Source: Flavobacteriales bacterium
GTDB taxonomy: Bacteria; Bacteroidota; Bacteroidia; Flavobacteriales_F; PHOS-HE28
Direction of reading: 5' to 3'
Assembly: GCA_016788205.1 (NCBI GenBank)
Contig: JAEUTA010000005.1
Coordinates: 1-52,705, forward strand
Length of the DNA stretch: 52,705 bases
Notes under the pieces: generated by a model
What the model saw: the letters and a program-made list of their open reading frames with translations, nothing else
Databases searched by the model: none
Told to the model about the DNA's origin: nothing
Shown here: positions 24,655-33,127 of the stretch, piece by piece
How positions within the stretch are numbered: position 1 is the first letter of the stretch
Layout: each line of letters starts with the position of its first letter
Position numbers and translations under genes: made by a program

Positions 24655-24974
24655 AGGTCTTCGGACAAGGCGTTCTTCAACTCGATCAACTCCGCGCGTG
24701 CTTTTCGATCTCCTGTGACGAGACACCGCATCGCACCGGCCTCGCAGGTCTCGATAGCCTGTTGGATCCGCCCGGTATCGGCAAGCATCAACGCGAGTTG
24801 GTAGTAACTGGCGATGTGCCCCGGTTCTTCGATCAGGATGGCATGCAGGTCTTCGATGGCCTGTTCCATGTTCCCTTCGCGCCTCAACTCCAAGGCGATC
24901 GCATAACGAATGAAAAGATCACCCGGCTCCTCAGCGAGCATGGTACGCAATTGCCCCAGTCGTTCAGCGCTCAT
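24651..24974 (-). CDS. TPR repeat protein
   Basis: This 107-residue cytoplasmic protein has about two tetratricopeptide repeats (LFIRYAIALELRREGNMEQAIEDLHAIL and IASYYQLALMLADTGRIQQAIETCEAG, each near 34 residues) and a charged C-terminal helix. TPRs mediate protein contacts. It is coupled by GTGA overlap to the YdcF-like membrane gene downstream, so both may work together; a partner cannot be named. Confidence 0.75.
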   Translation of the reverse strand: MSAERLGQLRTMLAEEPGDLFIRYAIALELRREGNMEQAIEDLHAILIEEPGHIASYYQLALMLADTGRIQQAIETCEAGAMRCLVTGDRKARAELIELKNALSEDL

Positions 24975-25005
24975 GAAGCCACGAAACTACACGCTGCGAT
25001 AATGG

Positions 25006-26166
25006 TCATACGCCTTGGAGGTCGATATCATCGGTGCCCTCCAAGGTTACCCATCGCCCCATCTTCTTTTGGATCACTTTGAAGTGCGGCTGGTCTTCTG
25101 GCGTGACGATGGTGAAGGCTTCACCGGAACGTTCCGCACGGCCCGTGCGACCTACGCGATGGACGAAATCCTTCGGGGAACGTGGTAACTCGTAGTTGAT
25201 CACGTATGGGAGGAACTCGATGTCGATGCCGCGCGAGAGCAGATCAGTGGTGACCAATACGCGGAGCCTGCCTGATTTCAAGTCAGCGAGCGCTTGCAAC
25301 CGGGCGTGATTGCTCTTTTTGCCATGGGTGGCCCGGGCATCTATGCCATGTTTCTTCAGTTTGTCCGCCACATGGTCGGCCGTGTGGCTGGATGCCGTGA
25401 AAACGAGCACCTGCTGCATGGCATGGCTCTGGATCAGGTAGCGCAGAAAGGGCCCCTTGCGCTCTTGATCAACGCGGAAGGCACGTTGCTGAATGAGTGT
25501 TATGTCCTGCGGTGCCGTGGTCACCTGGATCACTTCTGGTTTGTGCAGCACCACTTGCGTGATCTCGTTGACCGCGTTGCTCAACGTGGCCGAGAATAAG
25601 AGGTTCTGCCGCTTGCGGGGCATCAAGGCCAGCAGCTTGTCCATTTCTTCCTTGAAACCGAGGTTCAGCATCTGGTCGGCTTCGTCCAGCACCAGCAGCT
25701 TCACGTCGCTCAAGTGGACGGCTTTGGAGTCGATAAGGTCCAGCAAGCGGCCGGGTGTTGCGACCAACACCTGAACACCCTGCATGCCGATCATTTGTGG
25801 GTTGATGGATACTCCACCGAAAACGGCCATGGTCTTCACCCGGTCCGTAAGTCCGGTGATCACTTCGTTGAACACTGTTTCGACCTGCACGGCGAGTTCG
25901 CGCGTGGGCACCAGCACCAACACAGGCACATGGCGGTTCCGTGCGTTCCAGTTCTGCTCCTGCAACAGATGAAGGAGAGGCAGCGCGTAGCTCAACGTTT
26001 TGCCCGAACCGGTATCGGCGATGCCCAATACATCCTTCCCGAACAACACCGCTGGAATGGCCTGCTGTTGAATGGGAGTGGGGACCGTGTAGCCGAGGGT
26101 AGAAATGGACTTCAGTAGCGCGTCCGAGAGACCCAGGGCGCTGAAGGGTGTGGCGTTCGCTTCCAA
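25006..26166 (-). CDS. DEAD-box RNA helicase, RhlE-like
   Basis: This 386-residue helicase has all motifs in order: F/Q-region PFSALGLSDALLKSI and GYTVPTPIQQQAIP, motif I ADTGSGKT, Ia PTRELAVQ, GG region FGGVSINPQ, Ib TPGRLLDL, DEAD (in LDEADQML), SAT (FSATLS), then RecA2 motifs TTDLLSRGIDI and HRVGRTGR. It should remodel RNA duplexes, perhaps in ribosome assembly or RNA decay. The C-terminus is short, without an RNA-binding tail. The gene is transcribed divergently from the peroxiredoxin gene. Confidence 0.95.
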   Translation of the reverse strand: MEANATPFSALGLSDALLKSISTLGYTVPTPIQQQAIPAVLFGKDVLGIADTGSGKTLSYALPLLHLLQEQNWNARNRHVPVLVLVPTRELAVQVETVFNEVITGLTDRVKTMAVFGGVSINPQMIGMQGVQVLVATPGRLLDLIDSKAVHLSDVKLLVLDEADQMLNLGFKEEMDKLLALMPRKRQNLLFSATLSNAVNEITQVVLHKPEVIQVTTAPQDITLIQQRAFRVDQERKGPFLRYLIQSHAMQQVLVFTASSHTADHVADKLKKHGIDARATHGKKSNHARLQALADLKSGRLRVLVTTDLLSRGIDIEFLPYVINYELPRSPKDFVHRVGRTGRAERSGEAFTIVTPEDQPHFKVIQKKMGRWVTLEGTDDIDLQGV

Positions 26167-26222
26167 TTGGCGGCAAGGTACTGTGGTAACCCTTCTGCCT
26201 CGTTCGCGTAGAACACACGCGC

Positions 26223-27230
26223 ATGTTCTCCCGCTTGCATCCTCTTACTGCCCTTGGCTCGCTGCTGATGGTGGTGGCCCCCTTGCTGTTCGTTGCCGGC
26301 CGAGCCGAAGTAGCGCTCGGTGCTCTGTTCCTGGCCTATGGTTTCACGTTGTTGGAGTTCAAGAAGTACACGAGCAATTTTCAGTTCGGGATGCTGCTCG
26401 TCTCCGGCACCGCGCTGGGTATCGCCCTGGATCTGCACTGCAACGACTGGCCTTGGCTCACGCTCGCCTCGTTCCTCGCCGCATCGGCCACCATCGTCCG
26501 CCAAGCCTTCATGCCGGTCTTCACCTACGTGAACTGGCTGTGGGTGGACACGGGGAAAGCGCTGCTGGCTTTTGCGTTCTATGGCATCGCGATCTGGGGC
26601 ACGAGCTTCTCCTGGGAGCTGTGGTTGTTGCCACTTCTTCCATTGATATGCGCCATCGGCCTTACGTTCAGCTACGTGCAGGATGCTTACCACATGCGTA
26701 AGCGGACCCGTTTCGGCTACCGGGTCCAGCAGGGCAAACAGGCACCGGAGTTCGAGCTTCCCGATCAGGAAGGGAAGTCCGTGAAGCTCTCCGATTATCG
26801 TGGAAAACATCCAGTGCTGCTCATTTTCGTACGTGGTGATTGGTGCCCCGGATGCCACATGATGTTGCGCACCTACGAACGCAACCGCGCCAAATTCCTG
26901 GAAAAGGGAGTACACGTGCTCGGGATCGGACCGGATGACATCAGCGTGAATAAGGACATGGTCCAACGCATCGGTGTGAGCTATCGCATGCTCTCGGATG
27001 ACGGCCAGCAGGTGTCTACGCAATACGGTGTGGTGTACAATAACCCGGTGATCGAACTGAGCATCGATTATTCCGAAGGCATCCCCCTGCCGGCATCTTT
27101 CCTCGTGGATGTCGATGGCATCGTGCGCTACGTGTCACGTCCTGATCGTGTGGGCGAATTCTTGGATCCTGAGTTGATCTTCAACGTGCTGAACGATATT
27201 CCCAAGACAGGACAAGTCGCATGGAACTAA
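26223..27230 (+). CDS. Membrane-anchored peroxiredoxin / AhpC-TSA-like protein
   Basis: This 335-residue protein has an N-terminal module of about five or six membrane helices (residues 8-155) fused to a redoxin domain (about 168-335). The latter shows APEFELPDQEGKSVKLSDYRGK, RGDWCPGC (Trp207, Cys208, Cys211), and the typical PLPASFLVDVDGIVRYVSR. It would reduce peroxides or thiols at the inner membrane, on which face is not known. The stop overlaps the PAS-SpoIIE gene by 10 bases, so the two are tightly coupled. The membrane-helix plus redoxin pairing is the unusual part. Confidence 0.8.
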   Translation: MFSRLHPLTALGSLLMVVAPLLFVAGRAEVALGALFLAYGFTLLEFKKYTSNFQFGMLLVSGTALGIALDLHCNDWPWLTLASFLAASATIVRQAFMPVFTYVNWLWVDTGKALLAFAFYGIAIWGTSFSWELWLLPLLPLICAIGLTFSYVQDAYHMRKRTRFGYRVQQGKQAPEFELPDQEGKSVKLSDYRGKHPVLLIFVRGDWCPGCHMMLRTYERNRAKFLEKGVHVLGIGPDDISVNKDMVQRIGVSYRMLSDDGQQVSTQYGVVYNNPVIELSIDYSEGIPLPASFLVDVDGIVRYVSRPDRVGEFLDPELIFNVLNDIPKTGQVAWN

Positions 27231-28495
27231 TCATCGGCCTGGCGTTGGGGGCTTTGCCCGTGCTGTTCCTTGGTGCATCCGTGGGGCTTTCCGTGGCTTA
27301 CAACAAACTGCAAGCGCGTCTTGGGCGAAGTGAACGTGACCGGGATAGTTACCTCGGCGTGCTCGAGAGCAGCAACGATGCGCTCTTCGTGATCAACTTC
27401 GTGAACGGCCGCATCTATCAAGCGAATTCAAAAGCTTCGGAACTGTTGGGCTATCGCAATGATGAACTGGTCGCTCTTAGCATCTTCGAACTCCATCCGC
27501 GTGAATTCCTGCATCGCAGTGCCACGCGCATCGCCGATGCTTGGGAACAGAAGGGCCTGGTTTACGAGGATATTCCTCTTGTCACGGCGAAGGGGGACGT
27601 GATCGATGTGGAAAGTAGCGTGCGCGTGACCAGTTACCGCGGTGATCCCGCGATCATCCTGCTTGCCCGTGACATCCGTGAACGGTTGAGCCTGCAACGC
27701 AAACTCTCCACCCAGCAAGCCGTGGTGCAGGAGCAGAACCATCAGCTGCTGTCCAGCATTCGCTATGCGCAACGTATCCAACGCGCGGTGCTGCCCGAAG
27801 CGGAACAACTCCAGAAGATCTTCCCGGAGAGTTTCATCCTCTATCGCCCCCGAGACATCGTGAGCGGTGATCTGTATTGGTTCGCGGAGAAGGACGGCAA
27901 GGCCATCGTAGCCGCTGCGGATTGCACGGGGCATGGTGTGCCAGGTGCGTTGTTGAGCTTGATCGGTGCATCGCTCTTCCAGGAGATGGTGATGGAGAAG
28001 GCCTGTACCGATCCGGGAGCGATACTCGATGGCGCGAGGGAAGGCATGATCAGTGCTTTGAACAAACAGGACGCCGAGACCATCCAACGCGATGGAATGA
28101 ATGCGGCGGTGATCAGCTTCGATCGTGCGTCAATGACCGTCGCCCATGCCGGTGGATTCTCGCCACTGTTCCTTATTCGTGAAGGCGAATTGATGGAATT
28201 CAAAGGTGACCGTATGTCCGTCGGGCCGTATGAAGGTTCGCCCAAGGCGTTCGAGACCACCCGCATCGAAGCGCGGCTGGGTGATCGTCTGTTCATCTTT
28301 TCCGATGGCTTCCAGGATCAATTCGGTGGAACGGAAGGGAAGAAGATCATGTCGAGTCGCTTGAAGACCTGGATCCGCGAGACATCTGTCTTGTCGATGG
28401 ATGACCAATACCAGGTGTTATCCGATCGTTTCCGTCTGTGGAAAGGCGCCCACGAGCAGGTGGACGATGTGCTGCTGATCGGCTTACAGATCTGA
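27221..28495 (+). CDS. PAS domain plus SpoIIE/PP2C phosphatase
   Basis: This 424-residue signalling protein has an N-terminal membrane anchor (about 2-25), a PAS domain (about 45-155, with LGVLESSNDALFVINFVNGRIY and YRNDELVALSIFELHPRE), a coiled-coil linker (about 158-185, LSTQQAVVQEQNHQLLSSIRYAQRIQRAVLP) and a SpoIIE-type PP2C catalytic domain (about 190-424; FILYRPRDIVSGDLYW, AADCTGHGVPGALLSLIG, FSDGFQDQFGG). It should dephosphorylate Ser/Thr-phosphoproteins, perhaps an anti-sigma antagonist. Overlap with the peroxiredoxin gene suggests redox input. Its stop is immediately followed by the miaA stop on the other strand. Confidence 0.9.
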   Translation: MELIIGLALGALPVLFLGASVGLSVAYNKLQARLGRSERDRDSYLGVLESSNDALFVINFVNGRIYQANSKASELLGYRNDELVALSIFELHPREFLHRSATRIADAWEQKGLVYEDIPLVTAKGDVIDVESSVRVTSYRGDPAIILLARDIRERLSLQRKLSTQQAVVQEQNHQLLSSIRYAQRIQRAVLPEAEQLQKIFPESFILYRPRDIVSGDLYWFAEKDGKAIVAAADCTGHGVPGALLSLIGASLFQEMVMEKACTDPGAILDGAREGMISALNKQDAETIQRDGMNAAVISFDRASMTVAHAGGFSPLFLIREGELMEFKGDRMSVGPYEGSPKAFETTRIEARLGDRLFIFSDGFQDQFGGTEGKKIMSSRLKTWIRETSVLSMDDQYQVLSDRFRLWKGAHEQVDDVLLIGLQI

Positions 28496-29407
28496 TCAGC
28501 TTGCACGCAGGGCTTCGATGGCCGCTATCATCTCCGCTGTGTTCGCGGGAGCCATGGGTCGCCAGTCATTATCCCGGCGCAGCCAGGTCATCTGCCGTTT
28601 GGCATAGTTGCGCGTGTGCTGTTTGATCAGCGCGACGGCGGCCTCTAGTTCCAACTGGCCATCGAAATGAGCGAAGAGTTCCGTGTAACCGACGGTGCGT
28701 AATGCGTTATGGTCCCGGAAGGAAAAAAGGGCGCGTGCTTCTTCCAGCAGTCCATCAACCATCATCTGGTCAACTCGCGCATCGATGCGCTCGTAGAGTC
28801 CGGTCCGCGGCAGGTCCATCGCGACGCGGATGATCCGGACATCATCGCGGTCCTTCGGAGTGGTGCGCTGTTCGCTGTAGGGCCTGCCCGTGGCAAGACA
28901 AATTTCCAGCGCACGGATCACACGATGCGGGTTGTTGCGGTCGATACGTTCGTAGGTGGGCGGATCAAGGTGTTGAAGCTGCTCCAACAAAGACTCCAGT
29001 CCGATCAGCTTGAACTTCTCCTGCAGGCGTTCGCGCAGATCGGTCTGCCCGGCGGGTAGTGGGTCAAGACCTTTCAGCAACGCATCGATGTAAAGCCCGC
29101 TGCCACCAACGAGCACAGCTATGCCATGTTCGGCAAGTATGCGCTGAAGGACGGGTTCGGCAGCACGCGCGAATGCCCCAGCGCTCCACGTCTCCTCGAT
29201 CGCAAGGTGACCCAGGAAGTGATGCGGCACCCCGAGCAGTTCATCCTCTGCAGGCCGCGCCGTCCCGATGCGCATGTGGCGATAGAACTGCCGCGAATCA
29301 GCGCTGATGACCTCGGTGCCGAAATGCTTGCCGAGCGCAGCCGCTACGTGCGTCTTGCCCGATGCCGTTGGACCGCCGATGACGACCAGCGTGCCCTTCG
29401 TGCTCAT
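28496..29407 (-). CDS. miaA: tRNA dimethylallyltransferase MiaA
   Basis: MiaA adds dimethylallyl to A37 of tRNAs that read UNN codons. The 303-residue protein starts with GGPTASGKT (P-loop, residues 11-19), then ISADSRQFYRHMRIGTARP, VGGSGLYIDALLKGLDP, RNNPHRVIRALEI and HTRNYAKRQMTWLR, all family signatures. The start MSTKGTL overlaps the stop of the upstream pRiA4b-like gene as ATGA, so both are translated in a coupled way. Confidence 0.95.
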   Translation of the reverse strand: MSTKGTLVVIGGPTASGKTHVAAALGKHFGTEVISADSRQFYRHMRIGTARPAEDELLGVPHHFLGHLAIEETWSAGAFARAAEPVLQRILAEHGIAVLVGGSGLYIDALLKGLDPLPAGQTDLRERLQEKFKLIGLESLLEQLQHLDPPTYERIDRNNPHRVIRALEICLATGRPYSEQRTTPKDRDDVRIIRVAMDLPRTGLYERIDARVDQMMVDGLLEEARALFSFRDHNALRTVGYTELFAHFDGQLELEAAVALIKQHTRNYAKRQMTWLRRDNDWRPMAPANTAEMIAAIEALRAS

Positions 29408-29991
29408 CGGAATTCCTCGCCGAGATCGTCGATGTTGCCGTGACCGAACTCGTTGTGGTCCTCGCCCTCCTCGCTGTCGCCCCATTCGTCGCCTTCCTCT
29501 TCGTCGTAGGCGTGTTCTTCGTCGCCGATCGCGTACGGATCATCCGGCAGAATGCCAGCGGTGAGGTCATCCTCCTTGGAATGTTCGTCCGGCGCAATGC
29601 CCATGCTCATTACCATGCGTGGATAGGTGGCTCCCGCTTCGGGATCGCCCGCATGGATCAACTCCACCATGAACATCCACATATGCAGGAAGTCATAGGC
29701 GTAGATGAAACGCTGGTTGGTGCTGCGGATGTGGTCACTGATATAGACCTGATCCATCAACGCAGGCACGTCACCCTCTTCCGCGAAGCCAAGATCAGCC
29801 AGGGGGATCTCCGGACCCTTGTCCCAGCTCTCGTCGCTCACGTAGAAGCTCGCCATCTCCTGACCGATGAAGGCGAAGGACTCCTTGATGATCGTGTGCA
29901 GGTCGAGGAAGGTCTGCTCGCTGCCGATCTCGATGTCGCGGAAGGCCTCGCTCTCGTGATCGATCAGGACGCGGAAACGGTAGATGCGCAT
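29404..29991 (-). CDS. pRiA4b ORF3-like (IS1096 passenger TnpR-like) family protein
   Basis: The 195-residue protein begins MRIYRFRVLIDHESEAFRDIEIGS, the pattern of the plasmid pRiA4b ORF3-like domain (about residues 1-130), which includes DLHTIIKESFAFIGQEMASFYVSDESW. It ends in a very acidic tail (EEHAYDEEEGDEWGDSEEGED). The family occurs both on mobile elements and in chromosomes, with no known biochemistry. The start is set by the -7 element at 30043-30050, which lies just behind the longer ORF's start. Coupled to miaA by ATGA overlap. Confidence 0.75.
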   Translation of the reverse strand: MRIYRFRVLIDHESEAFRDIEIGSEQTFLDLHTIIKESFAFIGQEMASFYVSDESWDKGPEIPLADLGFAEEGDVPALMDQVYISDHIRSTNQRFIYAYDFLHMWMFMVELIHAGDPEAGATYPRMVMSMGIAPDEHSKEDDLTAGILPDDPYAIGDEEHAYDEEEGDEWGDSEEGEDHNEFGHGNIDDLGEEFR

Positions 29992-30042
29992 AAGCTCAGG
30001 GGCAGTTGGCAGGCACAGGGGCAAGAACCGCCTTTGCGGTCG

Positions 30043-30050
30043 CAAAATTA
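30043..30050 (-). promoter_or_regulatory. -7 promoter element upstream of the pRiA4b-like gene
   Basis: Read on the reverse strand, 30050 to 30043 is TAATTTTG, an exact TAnnTTTG match, 51 bases before the chosen start. It covers the alternative upstream start codon and so supports the internal one. A small GC-rich hairpin (ACCGC/GCGGT) lies just downstream in the leader. Confidence 0.5.
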
Positions 30051-30084
30051 ACCATGGGATGGAATAGGCGGACGTTGCGCAGTC

Positions 30085-31557
30085 CTATTGCCCCTGCGCC
30101 TGCCCCTGGTCCTCGGTCAGAACGGGTTCAATCCCCAGTTTTCGCCCCGTGGTCAGCATCAATTGCCAGGCCTCGGCCCGGTCGTTGTGGATGTCGCCGT
30201 CCATGATCGCGTCCTTGATCACCGTCTTGATGTCGCCGATCAGCTTGCAGGGCTTGATGTCGAAGGCCCGCATGATATCCTCGCCGGTGATGGGCGGCTG
30301 GAAGTTGCGCACGCGGTCCTTTTCTTCCACGTCCTTCAACTTCTGCAACACCAGCTCGTAGTTGCGCAGGTAGCGGTCCTTCTTCTTTTCGTTCTTGCTG
30401 GTGATGTCCGCGCGGCAGAGGATCATCAGCGCGTCGATGTCGTCACCGGCGTCGAAGAGCAGGCGACGAACGGCGCTGTCGGTGACTTCTTCCTTGGTGA
30501 GCGCGATCGGCCGCAGGTGAAGCGCAACCAGCTTCTGCACGAATTTCATCTGGTCGTCCAACGGCAGTTTCATACGGCGGAAGATGCCGGGCACCATGCG
30601 CGCGCCTTTGTCTTCGTGGCCGTGGAAGGTCCAGCCGTGGCCGGGTTCGAAACGTTTGGTCTTCGGCTTGGCGATGTCGTGGAGGATGGCGCCCCAACGC
30701 AACCAGAGATCCTCGCTTTTCTCGCACACGTTGTCCAACACCTGCAGCGTGTGGTAGAAGTTGTCCTTGTGACCCATGCCGAACTTCTCTTCGGCACCGC
30801 TCAGTTCAACGAACTCGGGGAAGAACTCCTGGAGGAGCAGTGCATCGCGCAACAGGATGAAGCCGATGCTGGGCTTCGCTGTCAGGATGATCTTGTTCAG
30901 CTCCGTGTGGATGCGTTCGGCGCTGATGATCTCCAGTCGCTTCGCGTTGCGCTTGATGGCATCGAAGGTGACCGGGTCGATGGTGAAGCCCAGCTGGTTC
31001 GCGAAACGCACGGCGCGCAGCATCCGCAAGGGATCATCGCTGAAGGTGATGTCCGGATCCAGCGGCGTGCGGATCAAGCCTTGATCGAGGTGCAGGATGC
31101 CACCGAAGGGGTCCACGAGAGCACCAAGACTTCCGGCGTTCAGCGAGATGGCCAACGCATTGATCGTGAAGTCTCGCCGTTCCTGGTCGTCCTTGATGGT
31201 GCCAGCTTCGACCTCCGGCTTGCGACTGTTACGGCTGTAGCTCTCCTTGCGCGCACCGACGAACTCCACCTGCACATCACCGTGCATGAACATCGCGGTA
31301 CCGAAGTTCTTGAAGACGTGAACGGGTTCAGCCTTCAGGCGCTTCGCAACGGCCTGCGCGAACGAGATGCCATCACCTTCCACCACGAAGTCGATGTCCT
31401 TGCACGGGCGGCCGATCAGCCGATCACGCACGTAACCACCGATGGCGAAGGCTGCGATGCCCTGCTTGGCCGCCTCATCCGCCACCGCCCGGAACAGCGG
31501 CTCCTGCACTACGCCATCGAGGCGGGCGGGATCCACGGTGTAGGAGGAGGTGCGCAT
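30085..31557 (-). CDS. cca: CCA tRNA nucleotidyltransferase / HD domain protein
   Basis: The enzyme adds or repairs the tRNA 3' CCA end. The 490-residue protein starts with the nucleotidyltransferase head [26 protein letters not shown] (about residues 36-61), then [34 protein letters not shown] and [12 protein letters not shown]. An HD domain (about 260-360, with [28 protein letters not shown] and FHGHEDKGA) is followed by a helical tail. The C-terminus ends in QGQAQGQ, caused by a GGGCAGG-type low-complexity repeat that also occurs in the gap behind it. Confidence 0.93.
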   Translation of the reverse strand: MRTSSYTVDPARLDGVVQEPLFRAVADEAAKQGIAAFAIGGYVRDRLIGRPCKDIDFVVEGDGISFAQAVAKRLKAEPVHVFKNFGTAMFMHGDVQVEFVGARKESYSRNSRKPEVEAGTIKDDQERRDFTINALAISLNAGSLGALVDPFGGILHLDQGLIRTPLDPDITFSDDPLRMLRAVRFANQLGFTIDPVTFDAIKRNAKRLEIISAERIHTELNKIILTAKPSIGFILLRDALLLQEFFPEFVELSGAEEKFGMGHKDNFYHTLQVLDNVCEKSEDLWLRWGAILHDIAKPKTKRFEPGHGWTFHGHEDKGARMVPGIFRRMKLPLDDQMKFVQKLVALHLRPIALTKEEVTDSAVRRLLFDAGDDIDALMILCRADITSKNEKKKDRYLRNYELVLQKLKDVEEKDRVRNFQPPITGEDIMRAFDIKPCKLIGDIKTVIKDAIMDGDIHNDRAEAWQLMLTTGRKLGIEPVLTEDQGQAQGQ

Positions 31558-31625
31558 GAAGGATGATTAGCGGATGAGCTGATGAGAGAATGAGCGGATG
31601 AAATGCCCTCTGAGTGGAAGGGCGG

Positions 31626-31633
31626 CAAAAGTA
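31626..31633 (-). promoter_or_regulatory. -7 promoter element upstream of cca
   Basis: On the reverse strand this reads TACTTTTG, an exact TAnnTTTG match, 68 bases ahead of the cca ATG. Short GATGA/GCGGATGA repeats fill the leader between. Confidence 0.4.
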
Positions 31634-31647
31634 GGGTGTGATGTTGG

Positions 31648-31674
31648 TTGACGTTATCTTTCCTGTAACGTCAA
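31648..31674. promoter_or_regulatory. Palindromic operator candidate TTGACGTTA-N9-TAACGTCAA
   Basis: Two perfect 9-base arms face each other around a 9-base spacer, between the divergent cca and TonB-C-terminal-like genes, 26 bases ahead of the latter's ATG and 15 bases beyond the cca -7 element. The spacing and symmetry fit a dimeric regulator binding site; no regulator gene is nearby. Confidence 0.5.
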
Positions 31675-31687
31675 GTGGGATGAGTGT

Positions 31688-31695
31688 TACGTTTG
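31688..31695 (+). promoter_or_regulatory. -7 promoter element of the TonB-C-terminal-like gene
   Basis: TACGTTTG matches TAnnTTTG exactly and ends only 4 bases before the ATG, so the message would be nearly or fully leaderless. Confidence 0.5.
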
Positions 31696-31699
31696 ATAA

Positions 31700-32116
31700 A
31701 TGAGGGTCTGGATGCTGGTCGGTTTGTTGATAGTGTTGAGCACAGCACACAGTGTTCGTGCACAGCAGCAAGAGGCTGAGACATGCGTTCCAGAAGGTCA
31801 GGAGATCTACACGATAGTTGAACAAATGCCCCGCTTTCCGGGCGGCGAATCAGAGCTATTCAAGTATCTGGGAAAGGCAATTAAGCTTCCGAACAGTTCC
31901 GGTGACGAACTTCCTCCAAGTACGCTTCATGTTTCTTTCATTGTTCTTGAAGATGGCAGGGCCTGTGGGGTGAAGGTTCTGCGCGTTGGTTCCGCTGCGC
32001 TGGTCGACCAAGTGCGAGCTATGATCGACTCCATGCCGAGGTGGGAGCCGGGCCTCCAACGAGGCAAGCCGGTGAACGTGCGGTATTCTCTACCGATACA
32101 TATCCACTGGAAGTAA
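31700..32116 (+). CDS. Secreted TonB C-terminal-domain-like protein
   Basis: This 138-residue protein has a signal peptide (MRVWMLVGLLIVLSTAHSVRAQ) and one TonB-C-terminal-like domain (about 40-138): EQMPRFPGGESELFKYLGKAIK, STLHVSFIVLEDGRACGVKVLR and the final YSLPIHI strand. Such stand-alone domains without the TonB transmembrane anchor are frequent in Bacteroidota; their partner is not known. Composition is about 47-48% GC in two hand-counted lines, lower than neighbours, hinting at transfer. Confidence 0.8.
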   Translation: MRVWMLVGLLIVLSTAHSVRAQQQEAETCVPEGQEIYTIVEQMPRFPGGESELFKYLGKAIKLPNSSGDELPPSTLHVSFIVLEDGRACGVKVLRVGSAALVDQVRAMIDSMPRWEPGLQRGKPVNVRYSLPIHIHWK

Positions 32117-32137
32117 CGGACCTAGGGTCGTGGGCAT

Positions 32138-33127
32138 TCAATTTGCGAGCCGAGCCACCTCGATCCCCAACGCACACTTGAAATGCCCCTTCGGACAAGC
32201 CTTGTACCCGTGCAAGCCGCACGGCCTGCAATCCAGCTTTTCCGTGGTCTCCACAACACGTCCGTTATCGCGTAAAGGACCGAAACCGAACGATGGGACC
32301 GTGCTGCAGAACACGGCGGTCACGGGAGCATTCATGGCGCTGGCGATGTGCAACGGTGCGCTATCATTCACGTAGTTCATCACGGCGCCTTTCATTAGCG
32401 CAGCGGAACCGAGCAGACTCAGGTCTCCGGTGAGCAAGTAACCACGGCCGGATGCGCTCATGATCGATCCGCAGAGCGCGCTGTCGCCTGGTGCACCGAT
32501 CAGGAATACCTGCATCTCTTCAGGAAGTTGATGGATCAGCTGTACCCATTTCGCTTCGGGCCACTGCTTGGTGTACCAAACCGATGCGGGCGCGATGCAG
32601 ACGTAGCGTTCGCCGATCTCCAAGTGTTCTTGTTTCGCACGTTCCGCTTCACCTTCTGCTTCTGGGGTAGGGTACAGCTTTGGTAGCGGTCGACTTGCGT
32701 CAGCCAAATGCTCGATCAACGCGTTCAAGCGATCTACCTCATGCCGACCATCACCGATCACGTGCTTCACCTTACGTGTGAAGAGGAAGCTGAGCGGGTT
32801 CTTGTCGTAGCCGATCTTCTCCGTGCCTCGGGCTAAGACGGTCATCAGGCCGGTACTGAAGAAGCGCTGGGCGTTGATGATGTGGTCGTACTTCGTCTTG
32901 CGCAGCTGACCGATCAGCTTGAAGAGCGACTTGGTCTTGCCCTCGCGTTTGTTCCAGACGTGCAACGTGTGGATGAAGGGATGGCCGATGAAGAGCCCGT
33001 CGTTCCCTTTGCGCACCACCAGATCGATGCGTGCGGCCGGGTAGAACGTCTGCAGTTTCTCCAGGATGCTCGTCACCAGCACGGCATCACCGAGGAAGGC
33101 CGTCTGTATGACGAGGAACTTCTTCAC
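32138..33127 (-). CDS. Glycosyltransferase family 9 (heptosyltransferase-like)
   Basis: This 329-residue protein resembles ADP-heptose:LPS heptosyltransferases: FLVIQTAFLGDAVLVTSILEKL (residues 4-25), HEVDRLNALIEHL, CIAPASVWYTKQWPEAKW (donor-binding region), YVNDSAPLHIASAMNAPVTAVFCSTVPSFGFGP and the Cys-rich DCRPCGLHGYKACPKGHFKC. It probably adds a sugar to the lipopolysaccharide core in the cytoplasm. Its start overlaps the CNNM-type gene stop by 4 bases (ATGA), the last member of a reverse-strand operon with dapD. Confidence 0.88.
   Translation of the reverse strand: MKKFLVIQTAFLGDAVLVTSILEKLQTFYPAARIDLVVRKGNDGLFIGHPFIHTLHVWNKREGKTKSLFKLIGQLRKTKYDHIINAQRFFSTGLMTVLARGTEKIGYDKNPLSFLFTRKVKHVIGDGRHEVDRLNALIEHLADASRPLPKLYPTPEAEGEAERAKQEHLEIGERYVCIAPASVWYTKQWPEAKWVQLIHQLPEEMQVFLIGAPGDSALCGSIMSASGRGYLLTGDLSLLGSAALMKGAVMNYVNDSAPLHIASAMNAPVTAVFCSTVPSFGFGPLRDNGRVVETTEKLDCRPCGLHGYKACPKGHFKCALGIEVARLAN

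Noticed and set aside
29999..30110. GGGGCAGG/CCTGCCCC-type low-complexity stretches around the cca 3' end
   Set aside because: They are short and imperfect; the QGQAQGQ end of Cca is explained by them, but no defined repeat family or hairpin could be set out.
30088..31566. 492-codon forward frame opposite cca
   Set aside because: Shadow of the clear tRNA nucleotidyltransferase gene.
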